A stretch of DNA of 64,000 nucleotides from Micromonospora sp. C31 (GCF_018070575.1 NZ_JAGPXN010000012.1:124001-188000), one strand, 5' to 3'; counted from the stretch's first letter, positions 34,181-43,855 are shown. Notes: a model not told the origin generated them from the sequence alone. Numbers and translations are program-made.

Positions 34181-35231
34181 GCAGACCCCGGTCGCGCCGG
34201 TGATCCCGCGCCGCAGCCGCGAACGGTCCCTGGTCGACGTACGCCCCGACTGGCCCGGCGGGCCCCTGCCGGCCCTCGTGAAGGCCAACGTGCCCGACGT
34301 GGACCTGGCCGCCTGGCTGGCGGGCAACCGGTCCACGGTGGACGGGCTGGCCCGCCGCGCCGGCGCCGTGCTGTTCCGTGGCTTCGCGGTGGACGGCGCG
34401 GCCGACTTCCGCACCGTCATGGCCGCCCTCTCCGACGACGTGCTCAGCTACGGCGAGCGCTCGTCGCCGCGTAGCGAGGTGACCGAGGGGGTGTACACCT
34501 CCACCGAGCACCCGGCCGACCAGCCGATCGTGCTGCACAACGAGCAGTCGTACACGGTGAACTGGCCGCTGCGGATCGTCTTCCACTGCGAGACCGAGCC
34601 CGCCGCAGGTGGGCGCACCCCGCTGGCCGACAGCCGCCGGGTGCTCGACCGGCTGCGGCCGGGGACGGTCGCCGGGTTCGAGCGTCGGGGCGTGCTCTAC
34701 CGGCGCAACTACCTGCCGGGGATCAGCCTGCCGTGGCAGACGGCCTTCCAGACCGACAGCCGGGCCGACGTCGAGGCGTACTGCGCCCGTGCGCTGATCG
34801 ACGTCGAGTGGGTCGGCGAGCAGCAGCTGCGCACCCGGCAGGTCCGCCCCGCCGTGCGCGAGCACCCGGTGACCGGAGAGCGGAGCTGGTTCAACCACGC
34901 CCTGTTCTTCCACGTCACCTCCCTGCCGGAGGAGGTCAGCGCCGGCCTGCGCGCGTCGCTGGCCGAGGAGGACCTGCCCTACCAGACCGCGTACGGCGAC
35001 GGCACGCCCATCGGCGACGACGTGCTGGCCGAGTTGCGCGCCGCGTACGCGGCCGAGACCCGGTCCTTCGCCTGGCGGCGCGGCGACGTGCTGCTGGTGG
35101 AGAACATGCTGGCCGCGCACGCCCGGGAGCCGTTCACCCCGCCCCGACGCATCCTGACCGCGATGTCCGACCCGGTCGCCGCACCCGAGCTGGCCGCCGC
35201 CACCGCCGGCGCGACGGGGGTGCGGTCGTGA
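34173..35231 (+). CDS. TauD/SyrP-like Fe(II)/2-oxoglutarate dioxygenase 1
   Basis: This 352-residue protein is of the TauD/TfdA clade close to SyrP-type amino-acid hydroxylases. The iron ligands are His122 and Glu124 (VLHNEQSYTVNWP; an H-x-E rather than H-x-D pair) and His316 (ENMLAAHAREPF), with the following Arg for 2-oxoglutarate. SyrP-type enzymes hydroxylate the beta carbon of an amino acid held on an NRPS carrier domain. ATG 34173 overlaps the end of the first NRPS gene by 8 bp behind GGGGGGAACGAGAG. The neighbouring Glu-type and other modules are candidate substrates. Confidence 0.87.
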   Translation: MSEQTPVAPVIPRRSRERSLVDVRPDWPGGPLPALVKANVPDVDLAAWLAGNRSTVDGLARRAGAVLFRGFAVDGAADFRTVMAALSDDVLSYGERSSPRSEVTEGVYTSTEHPADQPIVLHNEQSYTVNWPLRIVFHCETEPAAGGRTPLADSRRVLDRLRPGTVAGFERRGVLYRRNYLPGISLPWQTAFQTDSRADVEAYCARALIDVEWVGEQQLRTRQVRPAVREHPVTGERSWFNHALFFHVTSLPEEVSAGLRASLAEEDLPYQTAYGDGTPIGDDVLAELRAAYAAETRSFAWRRGDVLLVENMLAAHAREPFTPPRRILTAMSDPVAAPELAAATAGATGVRS

Positions 35232-36250
35232 CGGGGCCGGCACCGCGTCGGCGCGGCAGCGGCGTCGGCGCGGTCACCTCGCCGGTGTCCCGCCGGGTCC
35301 TGGTCGACGGTTCGTTCGTGCTGATGGTGCAGGCCGTCGTGCCGGACCTCGACCTGGCCGGCTGGCTGGCGGGGCGCCGCGACGAGCTGCTGCGCGACCT
35401 CGACGCCCACGGGGCGGTCTTCTTCCGGGGCTTCGAGGTGGCCACGGCCGACGACTTCAGCCGGGCCGCCCGCGCGGTCAGCCCGGACCTGCTCGGCTAC
35501 CTGGAACGCGCCGCGCCCCGGCACGAGGTCGCGGAGAAGGTCTTCACCTCCACCGAGTTCAACGCCGAGCAGTGGATCCCGCTGCACCACGAGATGTCGT
35601 ACTCGCACAACTGGCCCACCCACCTCTACTTCTGGTGCGCCCAGCCGGCCACCGGCAGCGGTGGCGCGACCCCGCTGGCCAGCGAGCGGGTGGTGAGCCC
35701 GCGCATTCCCGCCGAAGTGCGCCAGCGGTTCCTGCGGCACGGGGTCAGCTACGTGCGCAACTACGGCCCGCACCTGGACCTGCCCTGGCAGGAGGCGTTC
35801 CAGACGACCGACCGCGCCGAGGTGGAGAAGTACTGCGCCGACTCGGCCACCGAGTACACCTGGCTCGACGGCGACGGGCTGCGGACCCGGGCCCGCCGGC
35901 AGGCGGTGGCGACGCACCCGCGCACCGGCGAGACGGTCTGGTTCAACCACGCGCACCTGTTCCACGTCTCCAACATGCCCGCCGAGGTCTCGGCCGCCCT
36001 GCTGCGCGAGTACGGGCCCGAGGGGCTGCCCCGCAACGCCTACTACGGTGACGGCGAGCCGATTCCCGACGAGGTGGTGGCCGGCATCCGGGACCTGTAT
36101 CGGGAACACGCGGTGTCGGTTCCCTGGCAGCGCGGTGACGTGCTGGTGGTGGACAACTTCCTGGCGACCCACGGTCGTGAACCCTTCAGCGGCGACCGGC
36201 AGATCCTGGTCGCCATGTCCGACCTCTACCTCAACCGGAGCGTGGTGTGA
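35228..36250 (+). CDS. TauD/SyrP-like Fe(II)/2-oxoglutarate dioxygenase 2
   Basis: This 340-residue paralogue of the preceding oxygenase shares its layout. Its ligands are His120 and Glu122 (PLHHEMSYSHNWP) and His315 (DNFLATHGREPF, the common SyrP/TauD form with Gly after His). The two enzymes differ clearly along their length, so they probably act on different residues or positions. GTG 35228 overlaps the previous stop (GTGA), and its own end overlaps the next NRPS gene in the same way. Hydroxylation of a carrier-bound amino acid is the inferred reaction. Confidence 0.87.
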   Translation: MTGPAPRRRGSGVGAVTSPVSRRVLVDGSFVLMVQAVVPDLDLAGWLAGRRDELLRDLDAHGAVFFRGFEVATADDFSRAARAVSPDLLGYLERAAPRHEVAEKVFTSTEFNAEQWIPLHHEMSYSHNWPTHLYFWCAQPATGSGGATPLASERVVSPRIPAEVRQRFLRHGVSYVRNYGPHLDLPWQEAFQTTDRAEVEKYCADSATEYTWLDGDGLRTRARRQAVATHPRTGETVWFNHAHLFHVSNMPAEVSAALLREYGPEGLPRNAYYGDGEPIPDEVVAGIRDLYREHAVSVPWQRGDVLVVDNFLATHGREPFSGDRQILVAMSDLYLNRSVV

Positions 36251-39200
36251 ACGGCTACCGTCTGTCCCCGATCCAGCGGCTGGCCTGGTCCGGGGCGCAG
36301 GACCTGGTCCGCGCCCGGGTGCTGCTCGACCGCCCGCTGGACCGGGCCCGGTTGCAGACCGCCCTGGACGCGGTGGTCGCCCGGCACGAGGCGCTGCGCC
36401 TGACCCTGGTGCACCACCCCGGGTTGCGGGTGCCGTTGCAGGACGTCGACGACGGCCGCAGCGTCGTCGTCGGCGCCCAGGGGGAGCTGTCGGTGACCGT
36501 CACCGACGACGCGCTGGAGCTGGCCGCCACACCGCTGATCGCCGACCCGGCGAGCCTGCGGCTCGTCCTCGCCGACCTGGCCCGCGCCTACGCCGACGGC
36601 CGGCTGGCCGACGACCCCGACGCCCTGCAGTTCCTCGACGTCACCGAGTGGCAGCTGTCGGAGCGGCAGGAGGCCGAGCCGTCCGGCGTGCCCGCCGCGC
36701 CGGCCGCGCGACTGGTCACCCCGCACGGCGACGACCCGGCCGAGGTCGGCACCGCGACCGTGCCCGCCGCGGCGCTGACCGCCGCCGCCCGGGAGGCCGG
36801 CGTCGGCGTCGCGACCCTGCTCCTCGCCGCCTGGGCGCTCGCGCTGTCCCGCCGGACCGAGCCGCCCGCCGGCGTCGACGACGCGGACCTGGTGCTGGCC
36901 CGCTGGAGCGACGGGCGCCGGGCGAGCGGGACGGCCGGCGTCGTCGGCCCGCTGGGCGGCTACGCGCCGCTCCGGCTGGGCCTGCCCCTGCCGGCCGCGC
37001 CGAAGGCGCTGCTCGACGAGGTACGCGCGGCCGAGTCCACCGTCGAGGAGGCGTTCCACCTTCTCGACCCGGTCGGCGAACACTCCGACGCGGTCGCCGG
37101 TTTCGCCGTCGTGCCGGCCGGGGATCCGGCGGCCCTGGGTGGCCTGGGCGCCACCGCCGTCGAGGTCTCCGCGCCGCCCGCGACGGCCGGCCCGCAGCTG
37201 ACCGCCGTGACCGGCGACGACGAGGTGACCCTGCGCGTCGTCGGGGGCCGCTGGCTGCTGGAGGGCCTGCTGGCGATCCTGGGGACGCTGCCCCGGGCGC
37301 TGGCCGACGGCACGCCGCTGGTGCTGACCGGCGAGGGGGAGGCCCGCTGGTTGACCGACGCGGCCGGCGAGCCGTCCCGTGCCGCGACGCGCACCCTCGT
37401 CGAGCTGATCGACGACGGGCTGGCCGGCGTCGACCAGCACAGCCCGGCGGTGGTCGCCGCCGACGGCGCGTACACCGTCGGCGAGCTGCGGGACGTCGCG
37501 GCCCGGGTCGCCGCCGGCCTCGTCGAGCGGGGGCTGCACCGCGCGCGGGTGGGCGTGCTCGCCACCCGGTCCCGGGACACCGTCGCCGCGTTCCTCGGCG
37601 TGCTGCGGGCCGGCGCGGTGTACGTACCGCTGGATCCGGCGGCGCCCGCGGAGCGGCTCGCCGCGCAGGTGCGCGCGGTCGACGCCGGGCTCGTCGTCGG
37701 CGCGGACGGCCCGGCGGGGCTCGCCGGCGCCACCGTCGCCGAGCTGGCCGCCGGCCCCGCGACGGCGGCCGTGCCCCCGGTGGCGCCGACCGATCCCGCG
37801 TACGTCATCTTCACCTCCGGCTCCACGGGCACCCCGCGGCCGGTCCAGGTCTCGCACGGTGCCGCCGCCCACCTGGCGTACGGGCTCGGGGAGACCGTGT
37901 ACGCGGACAGCCGGGCCGGACTGCGGGTGGCGGTCAACGCCCCGCTCACCTTCGACGCCTCGGTCAAGCAGCTCGTGCAGCTCGCCCACGGCCGCAGCCT
38001 GTACCTGGTGCCGGAGGACGTCCGGCGCGACGGCGCCGAGCTGGCCGCCGTCCTCGCCGACAACCGGGTCGACGTGCTCGACCTGACCCCCTCCCAGCTG
38101 CGCATCCTGCTCGCCGGGGCCGGCGACGCCCGGCTGCCGGAGTTGCTGCTGGTGGGTGGCGAGGCGATCCCGCCGGACCTCTGGGACACCCTCGGCGCGC
38201 TGCCCGGCGTCCGGGCGGTCAACCTGTACGGGCCCACCGAGTGCACCGTGGACAGCACCGCCGCCGAGATCCGCCCCGCGACGGCCCCGACCATCGGCCG
38301 TCCGCTGCCGGGCGTCGGGGTGTGGGTCCTCGACGAGCTGCTGCGGCCGGTGCCGCCCGGCGTGGCCGGCGAGCTCTGCGTCAGCGGGCCCCAGCTGGCC
38401 GACGGCTACCTGGGCGACCCGGAGACGACCGGCCGCCGGTTCGTCCGGGCCGCCCTGCCCGCCGGTCGGACGGAGCGGGTCTACCGCACCGGCGACCGGG
38501 TGCGCTTCGACGCTGACGGGCGCCTGCACTACCTGGGCCGGCTGGACGACCAGGTGAAGATCCACGGCTTCCGGGTGGAGCCGGGCGAGGTGGCCGCGAC
38601 GCTGCGGGCGCACCCGGAGGTCGCCGACGCGGCGGTCGTGGCCCGCGACGACGACGGGCACGGCGACCGCCTCGTCGGCTACGTCCGCCCGGCCGCGCCG
38701 ACCGTCGACGTCGACCTGGAACGGGTCGCCGGGATCAACCCGCACGAGACCCGCTACCTGTACGACGAGATCTTCACGCAGCGGGTCTACCTGCGCGACG
38801 GCATCGTGCTGCGCCGGGGTGCGACGGTCTTCGACGTCGGCGCCAACATCGGCATGTTCTCGCTGTTCGTCCACGCGGTCTGCCCGGACGCGACCATCCA
38901 CGCCTTCGAACCGGTGCCGTCGGTGGTGGCCGCCCTGCGGCGCAACGTCGAGGAGTTCGGCGTACCGGCCACCGTGCACCCGGTGGGTCTGTCCACCGCG
39001 CCGGGGCAGGTCTCCTTCACCTACTACCCGGGCTACTCGATGATGTCCGGCCAGGCCGCGTACGCCGACCCGGCGGCGGAGGTCGCCGTCATCAAGCGGT
39101 TCCTCGCCAACGAGCGGGACGCGGGCGAGTCCGACCGGGACACCCTGCTGGAGCGGGTCGACGAGCTGCTGGCGGAGCGCTTCGACGGTGCCGAGGTCAC

Positions 39201-41574
39201 CGTCGACGTGCGCCCGCTGTCGGAGGTCATCGACGAGGTCGCACCGGAGCGCATCGACCTGCTCAAGATCGACGTCCAGCGGGCCGAGGCCGACGTGCTC
39301 GCCGGCCTCGAGGAGCGGCACTGGCCGCTGGTCGCGCAGGTCGCCATGGAGGTGCACGACGCCGTCGGCACCGACACCGAGGGGCGCCTGGACGAGCTGA
39401 TCGCCCTCTTCGAGGACCGCGGCTTCGACGTCGTGACCCGCCAGGACGACCTGCTCACCGGCACCGACCGGCACACCCTGCACGCCGTGCGCCCCGGGTA
39501 CGCCGCCGACCCGCGACCCGCGGTGGCGGTCCCGGAAGGCCCGGCCGCCGGCCCGCTGGAGGTCCGGTTGACCGACTGGCTCGCCCAGCGGCTGCCCGCC
39601 CACCTGGTTCCAGCGGCCGTGGTGCTCGTCGACGACCTGCCGCTGACCCGCAACGGCAAGCTCGACCGGGCCGCGCTGCCCGCGCCGGAGCTCGACCGGC
39701 CCCGGCGGGAGCCGGCCGTGGCGCCGGCCAACCGGGCCGAGGAGATCCTCGTCGAGGCGTGGCGGGAGGTCCTGGGCACGCAGTCGGTCGGGGTCACCGA
39801 CAGCTTCTTCGCCCTCGGCGGCGACTCGATCCGCAGCATCCAGATGCAGGTGGCGGCGAACAAGCGCGGCCTGTCGTTCCGGCTCGGCGACATCTTCGTG
39901 CACCAGTCGATCCGGGAGCTGGTCGCGCACGGCGAGATCACCCTCACCGGGCCCGACGCCGACGCCACGGACACGGCCGGCCCGGCCGGGGTCGCGGAGC
40001 CGTTCGCCCTGATCGCCGCCGCCGACCGGGACCGCCTGCCCGCCGGACTGGCCGACGCCTACCCGATGACCGCGCTGCAACAGGGCATGGTCTACCACTG
40101 TGAGCTGACCGGTGACCCCGCGATGTACCACAACGTCACCGCGCACCGCGTCGACGCGCCGCTGGAGGCGGAGGCGCTGCGCGCCGCGCTGGCCGACCTG
40201 GTCGCACGCCATCCGGTGCTGAGGACGGGCTTCTCCCTCGGCGCCTTCAGCGAGCCGCTGCAACTGGTGCACGCCGAGGTGCCGGTCGAGGTGCCGGTGA
40301 CGGAGCTGACCGACGCCGAGGAGGCCACCCGCCGGGCCCGCGTCGACGACCTGGTCGCCGCCGAGCGGGTGCGGCCCTTCGACTGGGACCGGCCGCCGCT
40401 GCTGCGGCTGCACGCCGTCCGCGACGACGACACCTTCACCCTGATCGTGGCGGAGTGCCACGCGATCCTCGACGGCTGGAGCCTGCACCTCCTCCTCGGC
40501 GAACTGCTGGCGGCGTACGACCGGCGCCGCGCCGGGCTGCCCGTGCCGCACCGGCCGACGTTGCCCTTCCGCGCCTACGTGGCGGCGGAACGCGACGCCG
40601 TGGCGGACCCGGGGTCTCGCCGGTTCTGGCTTCAGGGCGCGGGAGGCGTGCCGCCGCTGCTGCTCGGCGGGGCCGCGCCACGGATCACCACCACGCGGCG
40701 GGTGCCGCTTCAGGCGTCCACCACCGACGCCGTCACCGAGGCCGCCCGGGCCGCCGGCGTACCGGCCAAGTCCTGGCTGCTCGCCGTCCACCTGCGGGTG
40801 GTCGGGGAGGCCACCGGCCGGGACGAGGTGGTCACCGGGCTGGTCGTCGGCGCCCGCCCCGAGGCCGAGGGGAGCGACGCCACGCTCGGGCTGTTCCTCA
40901 ACACCCTGCCGGTGAGCGCGGCGCTGGGCACCCGGTCGCTGGCCGAGCTGGCCGTCGACGCCTGGCAGGCGGAGCGGTCGCTGATGGGCCACCACCGGTT
41001 CCCGCTCGCCGAGATCGTCCGGGCGGGCGGGGCGGGGCCCCGGTTCGACCACTTCTTCAACTGGACCCACTTCCACGGCGGCGCCGACGAGAGGGAGGGC
41101 AGCCGGATCGTCGACAGCCGGGGCATCACGGTCGACGTGGCGTTCAGCCTCGCCGTCGACGTGGAGGTGGACCCGGCGACCGGCCAGCTCGCCCTGACCC
41201 TCCAGTACGACGCCCGGCACGTCGACGAGGCGCGGGCCGAAGCGCTGGCCGAGGCGTACCGCCGGCTGCTGGCGACCGACCCGACCGCGCCGCTGCCCGC
41301 CGTCGGAGCGTCGGGTCCCGTCGTTCCCGTCCCGCGCGACGGGGACGCCCGGGACCGCTGGGCGGCCTGCGTGGCGTCGGTCTGGCAGGAGGTCGTCGGC
41401 GTGGCGCCGCGCGGCGAGCAGACGGAGTTCCTGGCCGCAGGCGGCGACTCGCTGCGCGCGTTGCGCCTGGTCACCGCGCTGCGTCAGCGCCACGGCAGCA
41501 CCATCACCCTGCCGGAGTTCGTCGCGCTGGGCAGCTACGGCGCCGTGGTGCAGCGGGTGACCCGTGATGGCTGA
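36247..41574 (+). CDS. NRPS, C*-A(FkbM-MT)-T-C-T, Glu code
   Basis: This 1,775-residue protein starts with a degenerate condensation-like region (1-375) that lacks HHxxxDG. The A domain follows with YVIFTSGSTGTP and NLYGPTECTVD; the code read by eye is D-A-K-D-L-G-L-V-D, very near the Glu code DAKDLGVVD. Between A8 (DDQVKIHGFRVEPGEV) and A10 (NGKLDRAALP) sits an FkbM-type methyltransferase (about 831-1085) with VFDVGANIGMFS, HAFEPVPSVVAALRRNV and DLLKIDVQRAEADVLAGL. T1 has Ser1194. A full C domain carries CHAILDG (1404-1410; catalytic His1405 kept, first His replaced by Cys). A second T domain (Ser1735, AAGGDSLRAL) ends the protein with no A domain of its own. Confidence 0.9.
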   Translation: MNGYRLSPIQRLAWSGAQDLVRARVLLDRPLDRARLQTALDAVVARHEALRLTLVHHPGLRVPLQDVDDGRSVVVGAQGELSVTVTDDALELAATPLIADPASLRLVLADLARAYADGRLADDPDALQFLDVTEWQLSERQEAEPSGVPAAPAARLVTPHGDDPAEVGTATVPAAALTAAAREAGVGVATLLLAAWALALSRRTEPPAGVDDADLVLARWSDGRRASGTAGVVGPLGGYAPLRLGLPLPAAPKALLDEVRAAESTVEEAFHLLDPVGEHSDAVAGFAVVPAGDPAALGGLGATAVEVSAPPATAGPQLTAVTGDDEVTLRVVGGRWLLEGLLAILGTLPRALADGTPLVLTGEGEARWLTDAAGEPSRAATRTLVELIDDGLAGVDQHSPAVVAADGAYTVGELRDVAARVAAGLVERGLHRARVGVLATRSRDTVAAFLGVLRAGAVYVPLDPAAPAERLAAQVRAVDAGLVVGADGPAGLAGATVAELAAGPATAAVPPVAPTDPAYVIFTSGSTGTPRPVQVSHGAAAHLAYGLGETVYADSRAGLRVAVNAPLTFDASVKQLVQLAHGRSLYLVPEDVRRDGAELAAVLADNRVDVLDLTPSQLRILLAGAGDARLPELLLVGGEAIPPDLWDTLGALPGVRAVNLYGPTECTVDSTAAEIRPATAPTIGRPLPGVGVWVLDELLRPVPPGVAGELCVSGPQLADGYLGDPETTGRRFVRAALPAGRTERVYRTGDRVRFDADGRLHYLGRLDDQVKIHGFRVEPGEVAATLRAHPEVADAAVVARDDDGHGDRLVGYVRPAAPTVDVDLERVAGINPHETRYLYDEIFTQRVYLRDGIVLRRGATVFDVGANIGMFSLFVHAVCPDATIHAFEPVPSVVAALRRNVEEFGVPATVHPVGLSTAPGQVSFTYYPGYSMMSGQAAYADPAAEVAVIKRFLANERDAGESDRDTLLERVDELLAERFDGAEVTVDVRPLSEVIDEVAPERIDLLKIDVQRAEADVLAGLEERHWPLVAQVAMEVHDAVGTDTEGRLDELIALFEDRGFDVVTRQDDLLTGTDRHTLHAVRPGYAADPRPAVAVPEGPAAGPLEVRLTDWLAQRLPAHLVPAAVVLVDDLPLTRNGKLDRAALPAPELDRPRREPAVAPANRAEEILVEAWREVLGTQSVGVTDSFFALGGDSIRSIQMQVAANKRGLSFRLGDIFVHQSIRELVAHGEITLTGPDADATDTAGPAGVAEPFALIAAADRDRLPAGLADAYPMTALQQGMVYHCELTGDPAMYHNVTAHRVDAPLEAEALRAALADLVARHPVLRTGFSLGAFSEPLQLVHAEVPVEVPVTELTDAEEATRRARVDDLVAAERVRPFDWDRPPLLRLHAVRDDDTFTLIVAECHAILDGWSLHLLLGELLAAYDRRRAGLPVPHRPTLPFRAYVAAERDAVADPGSRRFWLQGAGGVPPLLLGGAAPRITTTRRVPLQASTTDAVTEAARAAGVPAKSWLLAVHLRVVGEATGRDEVVTGLVVGARPEAEGSDATLGLFLNTLPVSAALGTRSLAELAVDAWQAERSLMGHHRFPLAEIVRAGGAGPRFDHFFNWTHFHGGADEREGSRIVDSRGITVDVAFSLAVDVEVDPATGQLALTLQYDARHVDEARAEALAEAYRRLLATDPTAPLPAVGASGPVVPVPRDGDARDRWAACVASVWQEVVGVAPRGEQTEFLAAGGDSLRALRLVTALRQRHGSTITLPEFVALGSYGAVVQRVTRDG

Positions 41575-42319
41575 GAACCCGTGGCTGGTCGTCCGGGCGC
41601 CCGTCGCCCGGCCCGCCCTGCGCCTGTTCTGCCTGCCCTACGCGGGCGGCAACGCGGGGGCGTTCGAGACCTGGCGGGCGGGGCTGCCGCGCGCGGTCGA
41701 GGTCAACGCGGTGCAGTACCCGGGCCGGCGCGAGCGGGCCGCCGATCCCGCGCCCCGGCGGATGACGCCGCTGGTGCAGGCCCTCGAGGCGGCCCTGGCG
41801 CCGCACCTCGACCGGCCCTACGCGGTCTACGGGGACTGCCTCGGCGCGTACGTCGCCTTCGAGCTGGTCCGCCGGCTGGAGCGGCGCGGGCACCGGCCGG
41901 CCGACCTGCTGGTGGTCTCCTCGGCCGTCGCCCCGCACCGGGCCGAGGTCGAACCGGACCACTCCGGCACCGACGACGCCACGTTCCTCGCCGAACTGGT
42001 CGCGCTGGGCACGATGCCGGCGGCCGTCGCCGCGCATCCGGAGCTGGCCGCCGCCGCGCTGCCGGCGGCCCGCGCCGACTTCGAACTCGGCCGCAGCTAC
42101 CGCTACCGCGACGCCGGCCCGATCGGCGTCGGCGTCACCGCCGTCCGCGGCGACGCCGACCCGCACGTCGGCGACGTCGGCGTGGCGGCGTGGGCGGAAC
42201 TCACCACCGCCGGCTGCACCACCGTCACCGTCCCGGGCGGGCACGACCTGCTCGCCCGGGCCGACCCCGGACTGCTCGGCGCCGTCCGGTCCGCCCTCCT
42301 CGGCAAGGAGCCGTCTTGA
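41567..42319 (+). CDS. Stand-alone thioesterase with Cys nucleophile (GDCLG)
   Basis: This 250-residue alpha/beta hydrolase is of the type II thioesterase family: LRLFCLPYAGGNAGAF, NAVQYPGRRERA and a late VPGGHDLLA containing the His. The nucleophile elbow, normally GHSMG, reads YGDCLGAYVAFEL, putting Cys91 where Ser is expected. A Cys nucleophile can favour transfer over hydrolysis. Its normal role would be to remove misprimed acyl groups from carrier domains; here transfer of a residue between carriers is also possible. ATG 41567 overlaps the upstream NRPS end by 8 bp. Confidence 0.85.
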   Translation: MAENPWLVVRAPVARPALRLFCLPYAGGNAGAFETWRAGLPRAVEVNAVQYPGRRERAADPAPRRMTPLVQALEAALAPHLDRPYAVYGDCLGAYVAFELVRRLERRGHRPADLLVVSSAVAPHRAEVEPDHSGTDDATFLAELVALGTMPAAVAAHPELAAAALPAARADFELGRSYRYRDAGPIGVGVTAVRGDADPHVGDVGVAAWAELTTAGCTTVTVPGGHDLLARADPGLLGAVRSALLGKEPS

Positions 42320-43020
42320 CCGTCACGTCACTGCTCTGCTTCCCGTACGCCGGCGCGGGCGCCTCGGTGTACCAACCGTGGCAGCGGGTCGCACCGCCCG
42401 ACCTGGAGATCCTCCCGGTGCAGTTGCCGGGCCGGGAGAAGCGCTTCGTCGAGGAGCCGTACCGCCGGATGGACCAGGCCGTCGACGGGCTGCTCGACGA
42501 GGTGCTCGAACTGGTGGCCGGTCGCGACCGGGTGGCGCTGTTCGGCCACAGCATGGGCGCGGTGCTCGCGTACGAGATGGCCGGCCGGCTGGCCCAGGCC
42601 GCGGGGGTGCGGCTGGCGCACCTGTTCGTCAGCGGCTCGCCCGACCCGTGGTCGGGCCGCGACCACACGGCCGCCGACCTGCCCGACGACGAGTTCGTGG
42701 CGCGGGTCGAGGAGTTCGCCGGCTACACGCACCCGGCGCTGGCCGACCCCGACATGCGGGAGCTGCTGCTGCCGACCCTGCGCGCCGACGTGGAGCTGCA
42801 CGAGGGCTACCGGCCGGGCGGCGACAAGCGGCTCGACGTGCCGGTGACCGCGCTGCGCGGCGCCGACGACACCCTGGTGGCCGCCTCCGCGCTGGCCGGC
42901 TGGGACCGGGTGACCTCCGCCGGGTTCGCCTCGCTGACCGTCGGCGGTGGACACATGTACCTCACCGACGACCCGGCCGAGCTGCTGGCGCTGGTGCGGC
43001 GGAGGCTGGCCGGTGCCTGA
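42316..43020 (+). CDS. Type II thioesterase (GHSMG)
   Basis: This 234-residue editing thioesterase has LLCFPYAGAGASVYQPWQ, LPGREKRFVEEPY, the canonical nucleophile elbow FGHSMGAVLAYEM (Ser79), and the late VGGGHMYLTDDP His. It should hydrolyse aberrant acyl groups from the NRPS carrier domains. The likely start is TTG 42316, overlapping the previous stop (TTGA); no better in-frame start precedes the conserved first strand. It contrasts with the Cys-type thioesterase just upstream, so the two probably divide tasks. Confidence 0.87.
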   Translation: MTVTSLLCFPYAGAGASVYQPWQRVAPPDLEILPVQLPGREKRFVEEPYRRMDQAVDGLLDEVLELVAGRDRVALFGHSMGAVLAYEMAGRLAQAAGVRLAHLFVSGSPDPWSGRDHTAADLPDDEFVARVEEFAGYTHPALADPDMRELLLPTLRADVELHEGYRPGGDKRLDVPVTALRGADDTLVAASALAGWDRVTSAGFASLTVGGGHMYLTDDPAELLALVRRRLAGA

Positions 43021-43855
43021 GCCGACGCCGGGCCGGCTGGCCGGCCGGACCGCCATCATCACGGGTGCCGCGCGGGGGCTCGGCCGGGCCTGCGCGACCG
43101 CCTTCGCGGCGCAGGGCGCCGACCTGGTCCTGGTGGACGTGGCCCACGACCTGCCCGACGTGCCGTACCCGCTCGGCTCGGCCAGCCAGCTCGCGCACAC
43201 CGCCAAGCTCTGCGCGGAGCACGGTGTGGCCGCGTACCCGGTCGAGGCCGACGTCCGGGACCCCGAGGCGGTCCGGGCCGCCGTCGCGCTCTGCCTCGAC
43301 CGCTTCGGCCGGATCGACGTCCTGGTGAACAACGCCGGGATCGCGGCGCCCTCCGGCAAGCCGGTGCACGAGATCAGCGAGGCCGAGTGGCAGCTCATGC
43401 TCGACGTGGACCTCTCCGGCCCGTGGCGGATGGTCGGCGCGGTCGGCGCGGTGATGTGCCGGCAGCGCGCCGGGAGCATCGTCAACGTGGCGTCGACCGC
43501 CGGCCTGGTCGGCTACCGGCACTTCGCCGGGTACGTCGCCGCCAAGCACGGCCTGGTCGGCCTGACCCGGGCCGCGGCGCTGGACTACGCGCCGCTGAAG
43601 GTGCGGGTCAACGCCCTGTGCCCCGGCTCGGTGCGCGACGACCCGTACGTCGAGGGTCGGATGCTGGCCGAGATCGCCCGGTCGCTGGAGGTGCCGGTCG
43701 CCGAGCACGAGGAGACGTTCGTCCAGGCCCAGCCGATGAACGCGCTGATCGAGCCCGACTCGGTGGCCCAGGCCGCCCTCTGGCTGGCCTCCGACGAGTC
43801 GTCGCAGGTCACCGGCTCGGTCATCACCGTCGACGGAGGATTCACCACCCGATGA
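43013..43855 (+). CDS. Short-chain dehydrogenase, mycofactocin-coupled type
   Basis: This 280-residue Rossmann-fold protein has TGAARGLGRA (cofactor loop), NNAG and the active-site YVAAK preceded by a Ser-containing strand. An insertion after beta-2, VAHDLPDVPYPLGSASQLAHT, resembles the one in the mycofactocin-associated SDR subfamily (TIGR03971-like), where a nicotinamide cofactor is held tightly and re-oxidised by mycofactocin. The start is GTG 43013, overlapping the thioesterase gene by 8 bp. It may oxidise a hydroxyl introduced by one of the two dioxygenases. Subfamily assignment is from memory of the insertion, so moderate. Confidence 0.83.
   Translation: MPEPTPGRLAGRTAIITGAARGLGRACATAFAAQGADLVLVDVAHDLPDVPYPLGSASQLAHTAKLCAEHGVAAYPVEADVRDPEAVRAAVALCLDRFGRIDVLVNNAGIAAPSGKPVHEISEAEWQLMLDVDLSGPWRMVGAVGAVMCRQRAGSIVNVASTAGLVGYRHFAGYVAAKHGLVGLTRAAALDYAPLKVRVNALCPGSVRDDPYVEGRMLAEIARSLEVPVAEHEETFVQAQPMNALIEPDSVAQAALWLASDESSQVTGSVITVDGGFTTR

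Noticed and set aside
36226..41493. A 1,755-codon frame antisense to the C*-A-MT-T-C-T gene, and similar giant frames at 48291-53555, 19786-23574 and 30770-34420
   Set aside because: Each lies opposite a gene with clear domain motifs, and the antisense products have no recognisable motif. They are shadows of GC-rich coding DNA.
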